17,866 nt of DNA from G963674505 sp964575975. Lineage in GTDB: Bacteria; Desulfobacterota; Desulfobacteria; Desulfobacterales; SKZT01. Each line of letters starts with the position of its first letter. Position 1 is the stretch's first letter. The position numbers were made by a program, and so were the translations under genes. The stretch spans positions 1-17,866 of the forward strand of contig CAZNTU010000108.1 in the NCBI GenBank assembly GCA_964575975.1, read 5' to 3'. Below are positions 1-7,224 of the stretch, piece by piece. Below the pieces are notes generated by a model. It ran no database searches, had not been told where the DNA came from, and saw nothing but the letters and a program-made list of their open reading frames with translations.

Positions 1-3
1 CAG

Positions 4-2316
4 GTGGACGAATCCCTGATGGCGTTCTATGTCGGTTCCCTGTCCGGGGAAGCCCCTTTCGACGCCTATGGAAGATATCTCGAGAAAAAGGGGCCGTCCC
101 CGGTCATCGAGAGGGTCCTTGCCGATTCGCTCCTTTTGGAAAAGCGATGGGATTGCCTGGATTTGTTAAGCGAGGAATCGCCTTTGAGGCGGGACGGCGC
201 CCAGGCTCGACAGGCGGTCGAATCGATGGCGAAAGCGGACTGGGACGGTGCCGGGGACGAATTGAAGACGATTTCCCGCGTCTCTCCGTTCGCGCCTTTG
301 CGAATGTTCTGCCGCGCGATGGCCGCGTTCTGCAAGGAGGACGACAAGGCGGCGAGACGCGCGATCTCGATGATTCCCAAGGATTTTTGCCTGAATCCGT
401 TGCTGGAAAAGCTCGGGTTGGCGTTGGACGAAGAAGCGAACGAGGAGGAGAAACGCAATGCGATGACGGCCGTCGAGTGCCTGTGGGACGGGCCGATTAT
501 GGCCGAGCAGCGAGCCAAAGGCTTGATTCACGAGCTTTCCCAAAAGGCTCCGGACGCTTGCTCTTCGGCGATATCGGCGCTGGCGGAATCCGTGTTTCCC
601 GAAAATCCCGAAATCGCGGCGGAGGAAATTCTGCACATTATTTGGCCAAAGATGATCGATGGCGGCCTGGACCGAGTTTCCACGCTGAGGAGCACCGCCG
701 CCAAGGTCCTTGGCAAAAAGCGCGCGGAGCTGCTTTCCCAGAAATTTTCCTATGTGTTTTCCGGGAAGGAACTTCGGCAAGCGGGAGCGTATATCAAAGT
801 CCTAAACGAGGAGTTTCCCGACGTCGAAGAGCGTAAATTGGCGCATTCCCTTGTTTTAAGACAAACGATGGCCGCTGGAGTCGAAAGGATGGACGATCTC
901 TTCTATCCGGGCTTTTTCGCGGATGTGGGGAACGGGTCTTATTTCGGACTTTTGGGAATCAAGTCGAAAAACTGGGAGCTGGCGCCCATCGATATCGTGA
1001 AGAAAAGCATAGAATTGGATCCCGAAAACCGCGAAGGCTACGAGCTTTTGGCGAGAGTACCATACTCTTCCCACGATGCTAAGAACGCCATGGAGGACGC
1101 GTTTCTATCCATGATGAAGAAATTTCCGGACGATCCTTTTCCTTGCCTGGAACTGGCCGACTTGTATTATTCCAAGAACGCGTTTCGCAAGGCCGAAAAC
1201 GTTTTGAAAGAGGCCATGAAACGCGCCCCACACGACAATCGCGTCCTGGACCGGCATGCGCTGGCGTTTGTGGTTTCCGCGGAAAAGAATTTCAAGCGCG
1301 GCAATTATCATCTTTCATGGCCCGACCTCGAAAAAGTCCGCGACCTAAACCGTCCTAAAATGGGGGTTCTCGTGGCGGCAAAACGGACCATCCACAAAGT
1401 GGTTGCCGAAAACGCGGATATGCATCGGGTTTTGACGGAGGAAACAGAAAATTTTTCCAAAGTGGACAAGTTAAGGACCATGGCAATGGTCCTGACGGAA
1501 TTGATGGATTTGCAGCGGGAGGGCAAAACCCGTTCCTTCCAAGATTTTCAAAAATGGTTCCGCAAGGAGGTCAAAGCCGTTTCCAAGCTGTCCTCCGCCG
1601 AGCGTCTCGCCCTCATAGCCCCTGTGGAGAAACACCAGCGGCAGATTTGCAAAACCAATATGTCCCATGTTTTCCTGGAATACGAGCCGAAATTGTTGAA
1701 AGGCGTTTCCGACGAGGAGCTTCCGTACGCCATAGACATGATTCTCGATCCGAAAGTCGCGAACCATGTTTATTCGGAGCTGGACAGGCGCATTGGCAAA
1801 AAACGGGAAAACGGTTTCCTGATTCTGGAGTTTTACAGGGCGGTAATCGGTCATTTCCTCGGTATTGGCAGAGGCGGCGCGGTATTCAGGGACATAGTCG
1901 CCAGAGCCTCCGATTCGGAAAGGAAAAAACTGGAGGAAGCGGCCCGTCGTTTGGCTGCGCACGCGCAGGGAAACCTGAAGGTCGCCTTGGGGCAGTTCCA
2001 ATTCGATATGCTGGACGATTTTTTTCCCGCTCCGCGTTTCGACGATTTCGACGACGACTACGACGATTTCGACGAAGATATAGAGGATGTGGAGGAGTTA
2101 ATATGGGATATGATCGACCGGGTCGAGGACAGCATCGACGAACTGGGGTTGAGGCGCGCGCCCGACTCCGCGTTGAAGGAGGTAAGAAGGGACATGATGA
2201 ACTCGCCGATCGCGCGGGATCACAAGCAAATGGCGGAAATGATGCGGCCTTTCGCGCACGAGCTGTCCCACAAGGCGCAGATTCTTTTGTACGGAAAAGT
2301 TGTGAGCCGCTCTTGA
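4..2316 (+). CDS. Large helical/TPR-repeat protein with acidic patch, first visible gene of an Hsp70 operon (5' end uncertain)
   Basis: I do not recognise a named family. The 770-residue product is mostly predicted alpha helix. The clearest tetratricopeptide-like unit is around residues 380-412, with the pattern LADLYYSKNAFRKAENVL followed by a P-h-D turn, and similar helical pairs occur around residues 330-370. Residues about 680-704 are almost entirely Asp/Glu with Phe/Tyr spacers. No signal peptide or membrane segment is visible, so it is probably cytosolic. The gene is 31 bases upstream of the J-domain gene and is followed by grpE and hsp70. By context it may be a client adaptor or scaffold for that chaperone (inference). 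The frame is open from GTG at base 4. The window edge hides any ribosome site, so the true start could lie upstream or at the ATG at 19. Confidence 0.8.
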   Translation: MDESLMAFYVGSLSGEAPFDAYGRYLEKKGPSPVIERVLADSLLLEKRWDCLDLLSEESPLRRDGAQARQAVESMAKADWDGAGDELKTISRVSPFAPLRMFCRAMAAFCKEDDKAARRAISMIPKDFCLNPLLEKLGLALDEEANEEEKRNAMTAVECLWDGPIMAEQRAKGLIHELSQKAPDACSSAISALAESVFPENPEIAAEEILHIIWPKMIDGGLDRVSTLRSTAAKVLGKKRAELLSQKFSYVFSGKELRQAGAYIKVLNEEFPDVEERKLAHSLVLRQTMAAGVERMDDLFYPGFFADVGNGSYFGLLGIKSKNWELAPIDIVKKSIELDPENREGYELLARVPYSSHDAKNAMEDAFLSMMKKFPDDPFPCLELADLYYSKNAFRKAENVLKEAMKRAPHDNRVLDRHALAFVVSAEKNFKRGNYHLSWPDLEKVRDLNRPKMGVLVAAKRTIHKVVAENADMHRVLTEETENFSKVDKLRTMAMVLTELMDLQREGKTRSFQDFQKWFRKEVKAVSKLSSAERLALIAPVEKHQRQICKTNMSHVFLEYEPKLLKGVSDEELPYAIDMILDPKVANHVYSELDRRIGKKRENGFLILEFYRAVIGHFLGIGRGGAVFRDIVARASDSERKKLEEAARRLAAHAQGNLKVALGQFQFDMLDDFFPAPRFDDFDDDYDDFDEDIEDVEELIWDMIDRVEDSIDELGLRRAPDSALKEVRRDMMNSPIARDHKQMAEMMRPFAHELSHKAQILLYGKVVSRS
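2041..2075 (+). repeat. Short 21-base-period repeat encoding the acidic patch
   Basis: The 14-base string GACGATTTCGACGA occurs at 2041-2054 and again at 2062-2075 inside the first gene. It encodes Asp-Asp-Phe-Asp twice and forms the core of the Asp/Glu-rich segment near residue 680. Confidence 0.7.
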
Positions 2317-2347
2317 TAAAAGCGAGCACGACGAGGGGGATTGAAGA

Positions 2348-2659
2348 ATGCTGACATATTTTCTTGCGTTGGGAATTTCCGAGGACGCGTCGGACGAACG
2401 GATTCGAGAAGCCTATCTCTCGATGGTAAAGAAGCATCCCCCGGAAAGGGACCCGGAGCGTTTTCAAAAAATCGACCGGGCTTACGAGGCGATAAAGGAC
2501 AAGCGAGCCAGGGTCAAGACCAAAATGTTTTCGTGGGCGAACCAAAAGGATTGCGAAGCCCGTCTTATGGAGTTCGCCAATTCCCGGCCGGTGCGTCGCC
2601 GTCGAGCGACTCTCGACGAGCTTGTCGAGGCCAACGAGAAGTTGAGGTCTCGAAAGTAA
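2348..2659 (+). CDS. Small J-domain protein with HPP in place of HPD
   Basis: The 103-residue protein begins directly with a J domain: a short helix I (YFLALGI), helix II (residues 16-29, DERIREAYLSMVKK), the loop H30-P31-P32, and helix III (FQKIDRAYEAI). It then runs into a basic tail (residues about 70-103) with RRRR near 78-81. J proteins stimulate Hsp70 ATPase through their HPD loop. Here the Asp is Pro, which in classical DnaJ would be expected to abolish or weaken stimulation. There is no Gly/Phe region, zinc centre or substrate-binding domain, so it is a minimal class C type. ATG 2348 has a GAGGGGG ribosome site 8 bases upstream. The gene lies 16 bases before grpE and two genes before hsp70, so it is the obvious dedicated co-chaperone. 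I am confident of the J fold but not of its activity. Confidence 0.85.
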   Translation: MLTYFLALGISEDASDERIREAYLSMVKKHPPERDPERFQKIDRAYEAIKDKRARVKTKMFSWANQKDCEARLMEFANSRPVRRRRATLDELVEANEKLRSRK

Positions 2660-2675
2660 AGAGTAAAGGAGGATC

Positions 2676-3461
2676 GTGAGGAGATTCGCGTCTAAGCTGT
2701 TCGGATACGTCAAATGGTTTTTCGGCCGTATCGATGTCGAAATCGTGATCCCTTTTCTGCGTTGGTTCATCCGCGTTCTTTCCAAAAAGGCAGGACCCGT
2801 CCGATCACCCGTCGAATACAACGCCGCCTGGAAAACGAAGGCGTTGGAGGATTTCAGCCAATGGCTTTCCGAAATTCCCGATTCCAGGCCCGCGACGGAA
2901 TCGGCTACGATCGAGTCCTGCGACTTGTTTACGCTTCTTTCCGAATTTTCCGCTCTTCGCCAGGAGATCAAATTCCAAAACCGGGAGCAGTCCAGGGCCA
3001 TGGGAAATATCGACGAATTGATCGCCGGGATGCGCGAAGCCGCCGAAATGTTTAAGGTTAAATCCAGGGAGATCGAATCGCTGGAGGAAAATATCCGGCT
3101 TTCTTGCGAAAAGCGTGCGTCGATGCCGTATTTCGACGTGCGGGACGCATTGGCGAGAGGCCGGGTCGCGGCGGAAGCGGTCATGTCGAAGAAAAGTTTC
3201 TTCCGCCCCCTTCCCCAAGGCATGGAGGGGATCATGGAAGGTTACGAGATGGCGATTCGCCGAATGGACAAGGCGCTTGCCAATTCCGGGATAGAGGCGG
3301 TGCAAACCGTCGGGAAGCCTTTCGACGCCAAACTGATGACGGCGATCGGGAAAAAGGAATCTCCGGGGACGGAGTCCGGGGTCGTAATCGAGGAGGTATC
3401 CGGCGGTTTTGTCCGCAAAGACGAAATTTTAAGGACGGCCCGAGTCATCGTGGCCGGTTGA
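2676..3461 (+). CDS. grpE: Nucleotide exchange factor of the GrpE family, divergent, with aromatic N-terminal extension
   Basis: The 261-residue protein ends in a recognisable GrpE beta domain from residue about 213: GKPFDAKLMTAIG, then E-x-G-V-V-I-E-E, then GGFVRKDEILRTARVIVAG. This matches the family layout G-x-PFD, GxVxEVxxxGY and LRxAxVxVA. Before it lies a long helical stretch (residues about 85-150) suited to the coiled-coil dimer stalk. GrpE releases ADP from Hsp70 and resets its cycle. At 261 residues it is longer than most GrpE proteins, partly because of an N-terminal segment (8-38) rich in Trp, Phe, Tyr and Ile mixed with Arg/Lys, which could be amphipathic. The start is GTG at 2676, placed by AAAGGAGG at 2665-2672. 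It lies 25 bases upstream of hsp70. It is divergent, so probably a paralogue of a housekeeping GrpE elsewhere in the genome. Confidence 0.85.
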   Translation: MRRFASKLFGYVKWFFGRIDVEIVIPFLRWFIRVLSKKAGPVRSPVEYNAAWKTKALEDFSQWLSEIPDSRPATESATIESCDLFTLLSEFSALRQEIKFQNREQSRAMGNIDELIAGMREAAEMFKVKSREIESLEENIRLSCEKRASMPYFDVRDALARGRVAAEAVMSKKSFFRPLPQGMEGIMEGYEMAIRRMDKALANSGIEAVQTVGKPFDAKLMTAIGKKESPGTESGVVIEEVSGGFVRKDEILRTARVIVAG

Positions 3462-3486
3462 CAATAGAGAACAAGGAGAAATCCCT

Positions 3487-5238
3487 ATGGAACCGATAGT
3501 GGGCATCGATTTGGGAACCACCAATTCCGAAATCGCGTTTATCGTAAACGAAAAGGCGGAAATCATTAAAGACGGCGACGACGGCATAATGCCGTCGGCC
3601 GTGGGCTTGAACGGCGACGGAAAGGTGATCGTGGGAAGAGAGGCGCTCAACCAGGCGATCGTTTCCCCGGAGAAGACCGTTCTTTCGATAAAGCGACGCA
3701 TGGGGACCGACGACAAAATCACTTTGGGAAAGGAAAGCTACAGTCCCCCGGAAATTTCCGCGTTTATCCTGAAAGCCCTCAAGGAAAGGGCCGAAAGGAA
3801 GTTGGGCATGTCCATCTCCAAGGCGGTCATTACGGTCCCCGCGTATTTCACCGACGCCCAGCGCCAGGCGACGCGCGAGGCAGGGGAAATAGCCGGCTTG
3901 GACGTGGTCAGGATCATAAACGAACCGACGGCTGCTTCGCTGGCGTACGAAAGCGCCGAATCCGGGAAACAAAAGGTCATGGTCTACGACCTGGGCGGCG
4001 GCACGTTCGACGTGTCCATCGTCAAGATCGAGGATGGCGTCATCGAGGTGCTTTCCAGCACGGGCGACAACCGGCTCGGCGGCGACGATTTCGACGCAAA
4101 GATCATGAACAGGCTGATCGAGTATATCGAGAACGAATTGAAGCTTCATGTGCGCGACAACCTGGTCGTCAAAGCACGGTTGAAACAAGCGGCGGAAAAG
4201 GCCAAGATCGCCCTTTCCACCTCGCCTTTCGTAACCATCGAGGAGGATCATATCGGAAAGCGCATGTTCAAGGACGTGCATCTGACCTACGAACTTTCGC
4301 GAGCGGATTTCGTTCAAATGATAGAGGACGAATTGTCAAGGACCATGGATTCGGTGACGAAGGCGTTGAACGACGCCAAAGCGACGCCGTCGGAAATAGA
4401 CAAGGTGATTCTGGTGGGAGGCTCCACGAGGATTCCCGCCATTTCGTCCATGCTGGAGGAAAAGATCGGGAAAACGCCCCACAGCGAGATCGATCCGGAC
4501 CTGTGCGTGGCGCTGGGCGCGGCCATTCAGGCGGGGCGCGAGATGGGGCTGGATCATACCGGCATTCTCCTGGACATAACGCCGTACACTTTCGGAACGG
4601 TGGCTTTGGGGTTCGAAGACGGGGTTCCGAGCATGGACATTTACGTCCCTCTCATCAGGCGCAACACCAAGCTGCCCGCCTCCCGAAGCGAGGTATTCTT
4701 CACTTACTTCGACAAGCAGAAGGCGGTGGATGTCCAAGTGTTTCAGGGGGAAAACAAACACGCCTCCGAAAACGTGCGCATCGGCAATTTCCGGTTCGAA
4801 TTGTCCCAGCTTCCCAGGGGAAGCGAAATCGTCATGAAGATGGACCTGGATCTGAACGGCATCTTGAAAGTCCACGCAGTTGAAAAGAAGACGGGAAAAT
4901 ACATTGACGGGGTCGTCGAGGACGCTCTTGCCAAACGCACGGAAGAGGAGCTGGCCGCTTCCAAGTCCCGCGTGAACGCTCTCTGGGGAGCGGATTCGGA
5001 GCCGGAGGGAGACGAATCGGAAGTATCGACCGAAAAAGAGGACGTTGCGGAAGCGCCGGGAGAATACCAATGGCTGATCAAGCAGGCCGAGGATAAACTG
5101 GATTCGGCCCCTGCGGAGGACCGGGACGAAATCGTCAACCTGCTCGAGGATTTGAAGGGGGCTCTTGGCGAAAACGATATGGACAGGGCCAAGGACATCG
5201 CCGACGAGCTGGAGGACATTCTGTTTTACATCGAATAG
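3487..5238 (+). CDS. Hsp70 (DnaK-like) chaperone with shortened C-terminal lid
   Basis: This is a 583-residue Hsp70. The nucleotide-binding domain is complete: GIDLGTTNSE at the N-terminus (phosphate 1), VITVPAYFTDAQRQAT, INEPTAASLAYE preceded by Arg142, DLGGGTFDVS from residue 168 (phosphate 2), and GGSTRIP at 311-317 (adenosine site). The interdomain linker is GILLDITP (359-366), followed by a beta substrate-binding domain to about residue 475 (VFQGEN, GILKVHA). The C-terminus departs from DnaK: a Glu/Asp/Ser-rich stretch (about 497-520) leads to a short helical region ending in FYIE, instead of the full lid and disordered tail. DnaK is usually near 640 residues. ATG 3487 follows AAGGAGA. 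The cognate J protein and GrpE are just upstream. It resembles specialised Hsp70s such as HscC-type or Myxococcus SglK-type proteins rather than housekeeping dnaK (comparison from memory). Confidence 0.92.
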   Translation: MEPIVGIDLGTTNSEIAFIVNEKAEIIKDGDDGIMPSAVGLNGDGKVIVGREALNQAIVSPEKTVLSIKRRMGTDDKITLGKESYSPPEISAFILKALKERAERKLGMSISKAVITVPAYFTDAQRQATREAGEIAGLDVVRIINEPTAASLAYESAESGKQKVMVYDLGGGTFDVSIVKIEDGVIEVLSSTGDNRLGGDDFDAKIMNRLIEYIENELKLHVRDNLVVKARLKQAAEKAKIALSTSPFVTIEEDHIGKRMFKDVHLTYELSRADFVQMIEDELSRTMDSVTKALNDAKATPSEIDKVILVGGSTRIPAISSMLEEKIGKTPHSEIDPDLCVALGAAIQAGREMGLDHTGILLDITPYTFGTVALGFEDGVPSMDIYVPLIRRNTKLPASRSEVFFTYFDKQKAVDVQVFQGENKHASENVRIGNFRFELSQLPRGSEIVMKMDLDLNGILKVHAVEKKTGKYIDGVVEDALAKRTEEELAASKSRVNALWGADSEPEGDESEVSTEKEDVAEAPGEYQWLIKQAEDKLDSAPAEDRDEIVNLLEDLKGALGENDMDRAKDIADELEDILFYIE

Positions 5239-5255
5239 AGGACAGCTTTTATTCC

Positions 5256-5564
5256 ATGCCGAAAAAATGTCCCACCTGCAAAGCCAAGTACACGGGCAAC
5301 CCTGTCTGCCGACGGTGCGGAACGGACCTCGGAGCATTGGCGGACGTTGAAAGACGGGCCGCCATGCATCTTCTGGAGGCCCGCATCGCCTACTTGGAAA
5401 AAGACTATTCCGCGATGCTTTTCCACGCCCGTCGCTCCGTTTCCCTTCGCCGCACCGCCGAATCCTTGAAAGTGCTGGCCTGCGCCGCCTTATTGAACAG
5501 GGAGTTCGGAGAGGCCCGCCGGATCTATGGAATTTTGAAAAACGGGCCGAAATGGTACCACTGA
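5256..5564 (+). CDS. Zinc-ribbon plus TPR-like small protein ending the chaperone operon
   Basis: A 102-residue protein of no named family. It opens with a four-cysteine zinc ribbon, C5-x2-C8 and C18-x2-C21 (CPTCKAKY ... CRRCGTDL). Residues about 28-98 follow as Ala-rich amphipathic helices resembling one or two tetratricopeptide hairpins (ARIAYLEKDYSAMLFHARRSV, then LACAALLNREFGEARRIYGIL). It starts 17 bases after the hsp70 stop at ATG 5256. The nearest purine-rich ribosome site (GAGG at 5238-5241) is rather distant, so it may be translated by coupling to hsp70. Its last 40 bases overlap the end of the convergent acyltransferase gene. A zinc ribbon joined to TPR-like helices suggests a protein-binding adaptor for the chaperone (inference from context only). 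Confidence 0.8.
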   Translation: MPKKCPTCKAKYTGNPVCRRCGTDLGALADVERRAAMHLLEARIAYLEKDYSAMLFHARRSVSLRRTAESLKVLACAALLNREFGEARRIYGILKNGPKWYH

Positions 5565-6406
5565 CAGGGGTTTTCCCGAACGGCCCGCTCCAGCATGGAT
5601 GCGTATCTCCGAGCCGCCGTTTCGACCTCCTCCTTCCGTTTCGACCTCGATTCCGCGTTTACATGGATGGGCTCGGAACTTGAAAAGCGATAGCCTCCAT
5701 CCTCGGTCCGAAAGGCGAAGAAGACGAAAATCGGCGCTTTCGAAAGCAGAGAGAAAATAAAAGGCGTTTCAGGCAAATCGATACGCCGGCCCAGGAAAGG
5801 GACGGAAACCGTTCGCTGGTTTTCGCGCCACAGGCGGTCTCCCGTGATGGAAACCATGCCGCCCTTTTCGATGAAGTCGATTCCCTCGATCAGCTCGAAC
5901 ATCGACTCGCCGTCCTTTGCGACCCCGATCACTTTCACGCCTCTGCCGATCAGGCTCTCCTTCTGGATTTTCTCCATTTGCTCCTTCTGCTTTACGCCCA
6001 TGTACAAAAGGAGCGGGATGTCCGGGTTTTTCCTTTTCATGATATGGGCGGCCATCTCCCAGTTGCCCATGTGGGACATGAGGATCACGCCGCCCGATCT
6101 TTTCCTTGCGGCAGTTTCGATATGTTCCCATCCCGAAGCGACGTACTGTATTTCTCCCGATTGTTCCAAAAGGAACCGATCCAGAAAAATCGTGGTAAAG
6201 TTCCTGTACTGCTTCCAGACGCAAGCAAGACGCCGAAACAGGTTTTTTTCCGGAAAGAGGACCCGGTAGAAACGCAGGCTGTTCGCCAGTCCGGCCGGAT
6301 AGAACGCGAAAAAGCCGGCGGCCACCGTCAATGTGTAAGCCTTGAAGACCCAAATCCCGTATTTTATCGACAAGGCCGCAACCCGTTTGTACAATCTTTC
6401 GATCAT
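5525..6406 (-). CDS. HtrB/LpxL-like membrane acyltransferase (LPLAT family)
   Basis: The 293-residue product matches the lipid A late acyltransferase / lysophospholipid acyltransferase superfamily, whose members move an acyl chain from acyl-ACP to a membrane lipid at the inner face of the cytoplasmic membrane. One N-terminal membrane segment is visible (about residues 20-40). The catalytic HX4E motif is H112-MGNW-E117, in the typical context VILMSHMGNWEMA. Downstream blocks GDRLWREN and VPFLGRR-x-DLPETP are also characteristic. The normal length is about 290-310 residues. ATG 6406 has only a weak AGG ribosome site, 16 bases after the HATPase stop, so it is probably coupled to that gene. The acceptor is unclear: lipid A, an ornithine-type lipid or another amphiphile are all possible. 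Placement at the end of a partner-switch operon suggests that lipid modification is controlled with, or by, that switch. Confidence 0.85.
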   Translation of the reverse strand: MIERLYKRVAALSIKYGIWVFKAYTLTVAAGFFAFYPAGLANSLRFYRVLFPEKNLFRRLACVWKQYRNFTTIFLDRFLLEQSGEIQYVASGWEHIETAARKRSGGVILMSHMGNWEMAAHIMKRKNPDIPLLLYMGVKQKEQMEKIQKESLIGRGVKVIGVAKDGESMFELIEGIDFIEKGGMVSITGDRLWRENQRTVSVPFLGRRIDLPETPFIFSLLSKAPIFVFFAFRTEDGGYRFSSSEPIHVNAESRSKRKEEVETAARRYASMLERAVRENPCQWYHFGPFFKIP

Positions 6407-6422
6407 GGTTCGTTCGCCTGCT

Positions 6423-6836
6423 TCATTTCCTCATTTTCTTGACCATGGTCAGGATGTTTTTCCCCTGATGCCGCTCGTAATCAATATGGTCCATCATTTT
6501 TTTGGTCAGGAGAATGCCCAGCCCCCCGATGCTGCGGTCCTCGAGAGCCAAGCCGGTGTCGGGGTCCGGACGGTCGAGGGGATTGAAGGGGGCGCCTCGG
6601 TCCGTCACGACGATGGTCAGCGCCCGTTCCTTCTCGCAAGCGCAGAGGACTTCCGCATCCCCTTGGCGGTTTCGGGGATATGCATAGGAAATGACGTTGA
6701 CCAGGATCTCTTCCAAGGCGAGTTCGACCTGGTTCACCTCCTTGTCGTCCAGTCCGCAATTCCGGGCGGCTTCCCGGACGTGGGCTAAAAACGGCGCCAA
6801 GTTTTCCAGGGTGGCCGAAAGAACCAAGCGCTTCAA
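6423..6836 (-). CDS. RsbW-like HATPase (anti-sigma-factor type serine kinase)
   Basis: This is a 137-residue GHKL ATPase domain of the RsbW/SpoIIAB type. The N box is in QVELALEEILVNVISYAYP (E and N conserved), the G1 box is VTDRGAPFNP, and the G2 box is GGLGILLTKKM. Such proteins bind either a target (classically a sigma factor) or an unphosphorylated STAS partner, which they phosphorylate. I chose the TTG at 6836: it overlaps the STAS gene's stop (TTGA), has GGAAGG 6 bases upstream, and gives the family's usual length and N-terminus. The frame stays open to 7067, but that stretch lies inside the STAS gene and looks non-coding. No sigma factor lies next to it in the window, so the output target is unknown. 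Confidence 0.85.
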   Translation of the reverse strand: MKRLVLSATLENLAPFLAHVREAARNCGLDDKEVNQVELALEEILVNVISYAYPRNRQGDAEVLCACEKERALTIVVTDRGAPFNPLDRPDPDTGLALEDRSIGGLGILLTKKMMDHIDYERHQGKNILTMVKKMRK

Positions 6837-7177
6837 GGGCTGCCTTCCAAGGCTTTCAAGGCTTCGTCCCGGGAAGGATAGATTTTGAAGATCGCGGTAA
6901 ACCCGGATATCTCGAAGATCTGGTAAATTTTTTCGCTCAAGTTGCACAAGGCCAGTTGCTTTCCTCCTGCCCGGAGCTTTTTGGCCACCGTGATCAAAAC
7001 TCTGAGTCCTGCACTGGATATGTATTCCAAGTCCTGGCAGCCGATCAGCATTTTGTTCTTTCCACACTCGATTATCCCGAATATTTCCTGGTTGACTCCT
7101 GGTGCGGATTGGGCGTCGATACGGCCTTTTAAAAAAACGAGGTCCACATCGCCCGATGTTTCATGCGTCACGTTCAT
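6833..7177 (-). CDS. STAS-domain anti-sigma-factor antagonist (RsbV/SpoIIAA-like)
   Basis: The 114-residue protein is a single STAS domain. Early strands include VDLVFLKGRIDAQSAPGV, and the signature phospho-loop is DLEYISSAGLRVL with Ser54/Ser55, one of which should be the residue phosphorylated by the HATPase partner. In the family, the dephosphorylated form sequesters the kinase and frees its target. ATG 7177 has a good GAGGAAA ribosome site 6 bases upstream. Its stop overlaps the TTG start of the HATPase gene by 4 bases, which should couple their translation and fix their ratio. It lies 47 bases after the phosphatase gene that presumably removes its phosphate. Length and motif order are typical. 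Confidence 0.92.
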   Translation of the reverse strand: MNVTHETSGDVDLVFLKGRIDAQSAPGVNQEIFGIIECGKNKMLIGCQDLEYISSAGLRVLITVAKKLRAGGKQLALCNLSEKIYQIFEISGFTAIFKIYPSRDEALKALEGSP

Positions 7178-7224
7178 ATCGTTTCCTCGTGTTTCTTTCT
7201 CGTCAAAGGTGAATGGGATTATGA

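Noticed and set aside
5543..5587. CGGGCCG/CGGCCCG inverted repeat with a T tract on the minus strand
   Set aside because: The T run falls before the acyltransferase stop codon and the loop is 31 bases, so it would terminate before the gene ends; probably chance.
6837..7067. Upstream extension of the HATPase frame
   Set aside because: It lies inside the STAS gene and is not family-like; the TTG at 6836 gives the expected RsbW-type N-terminus.
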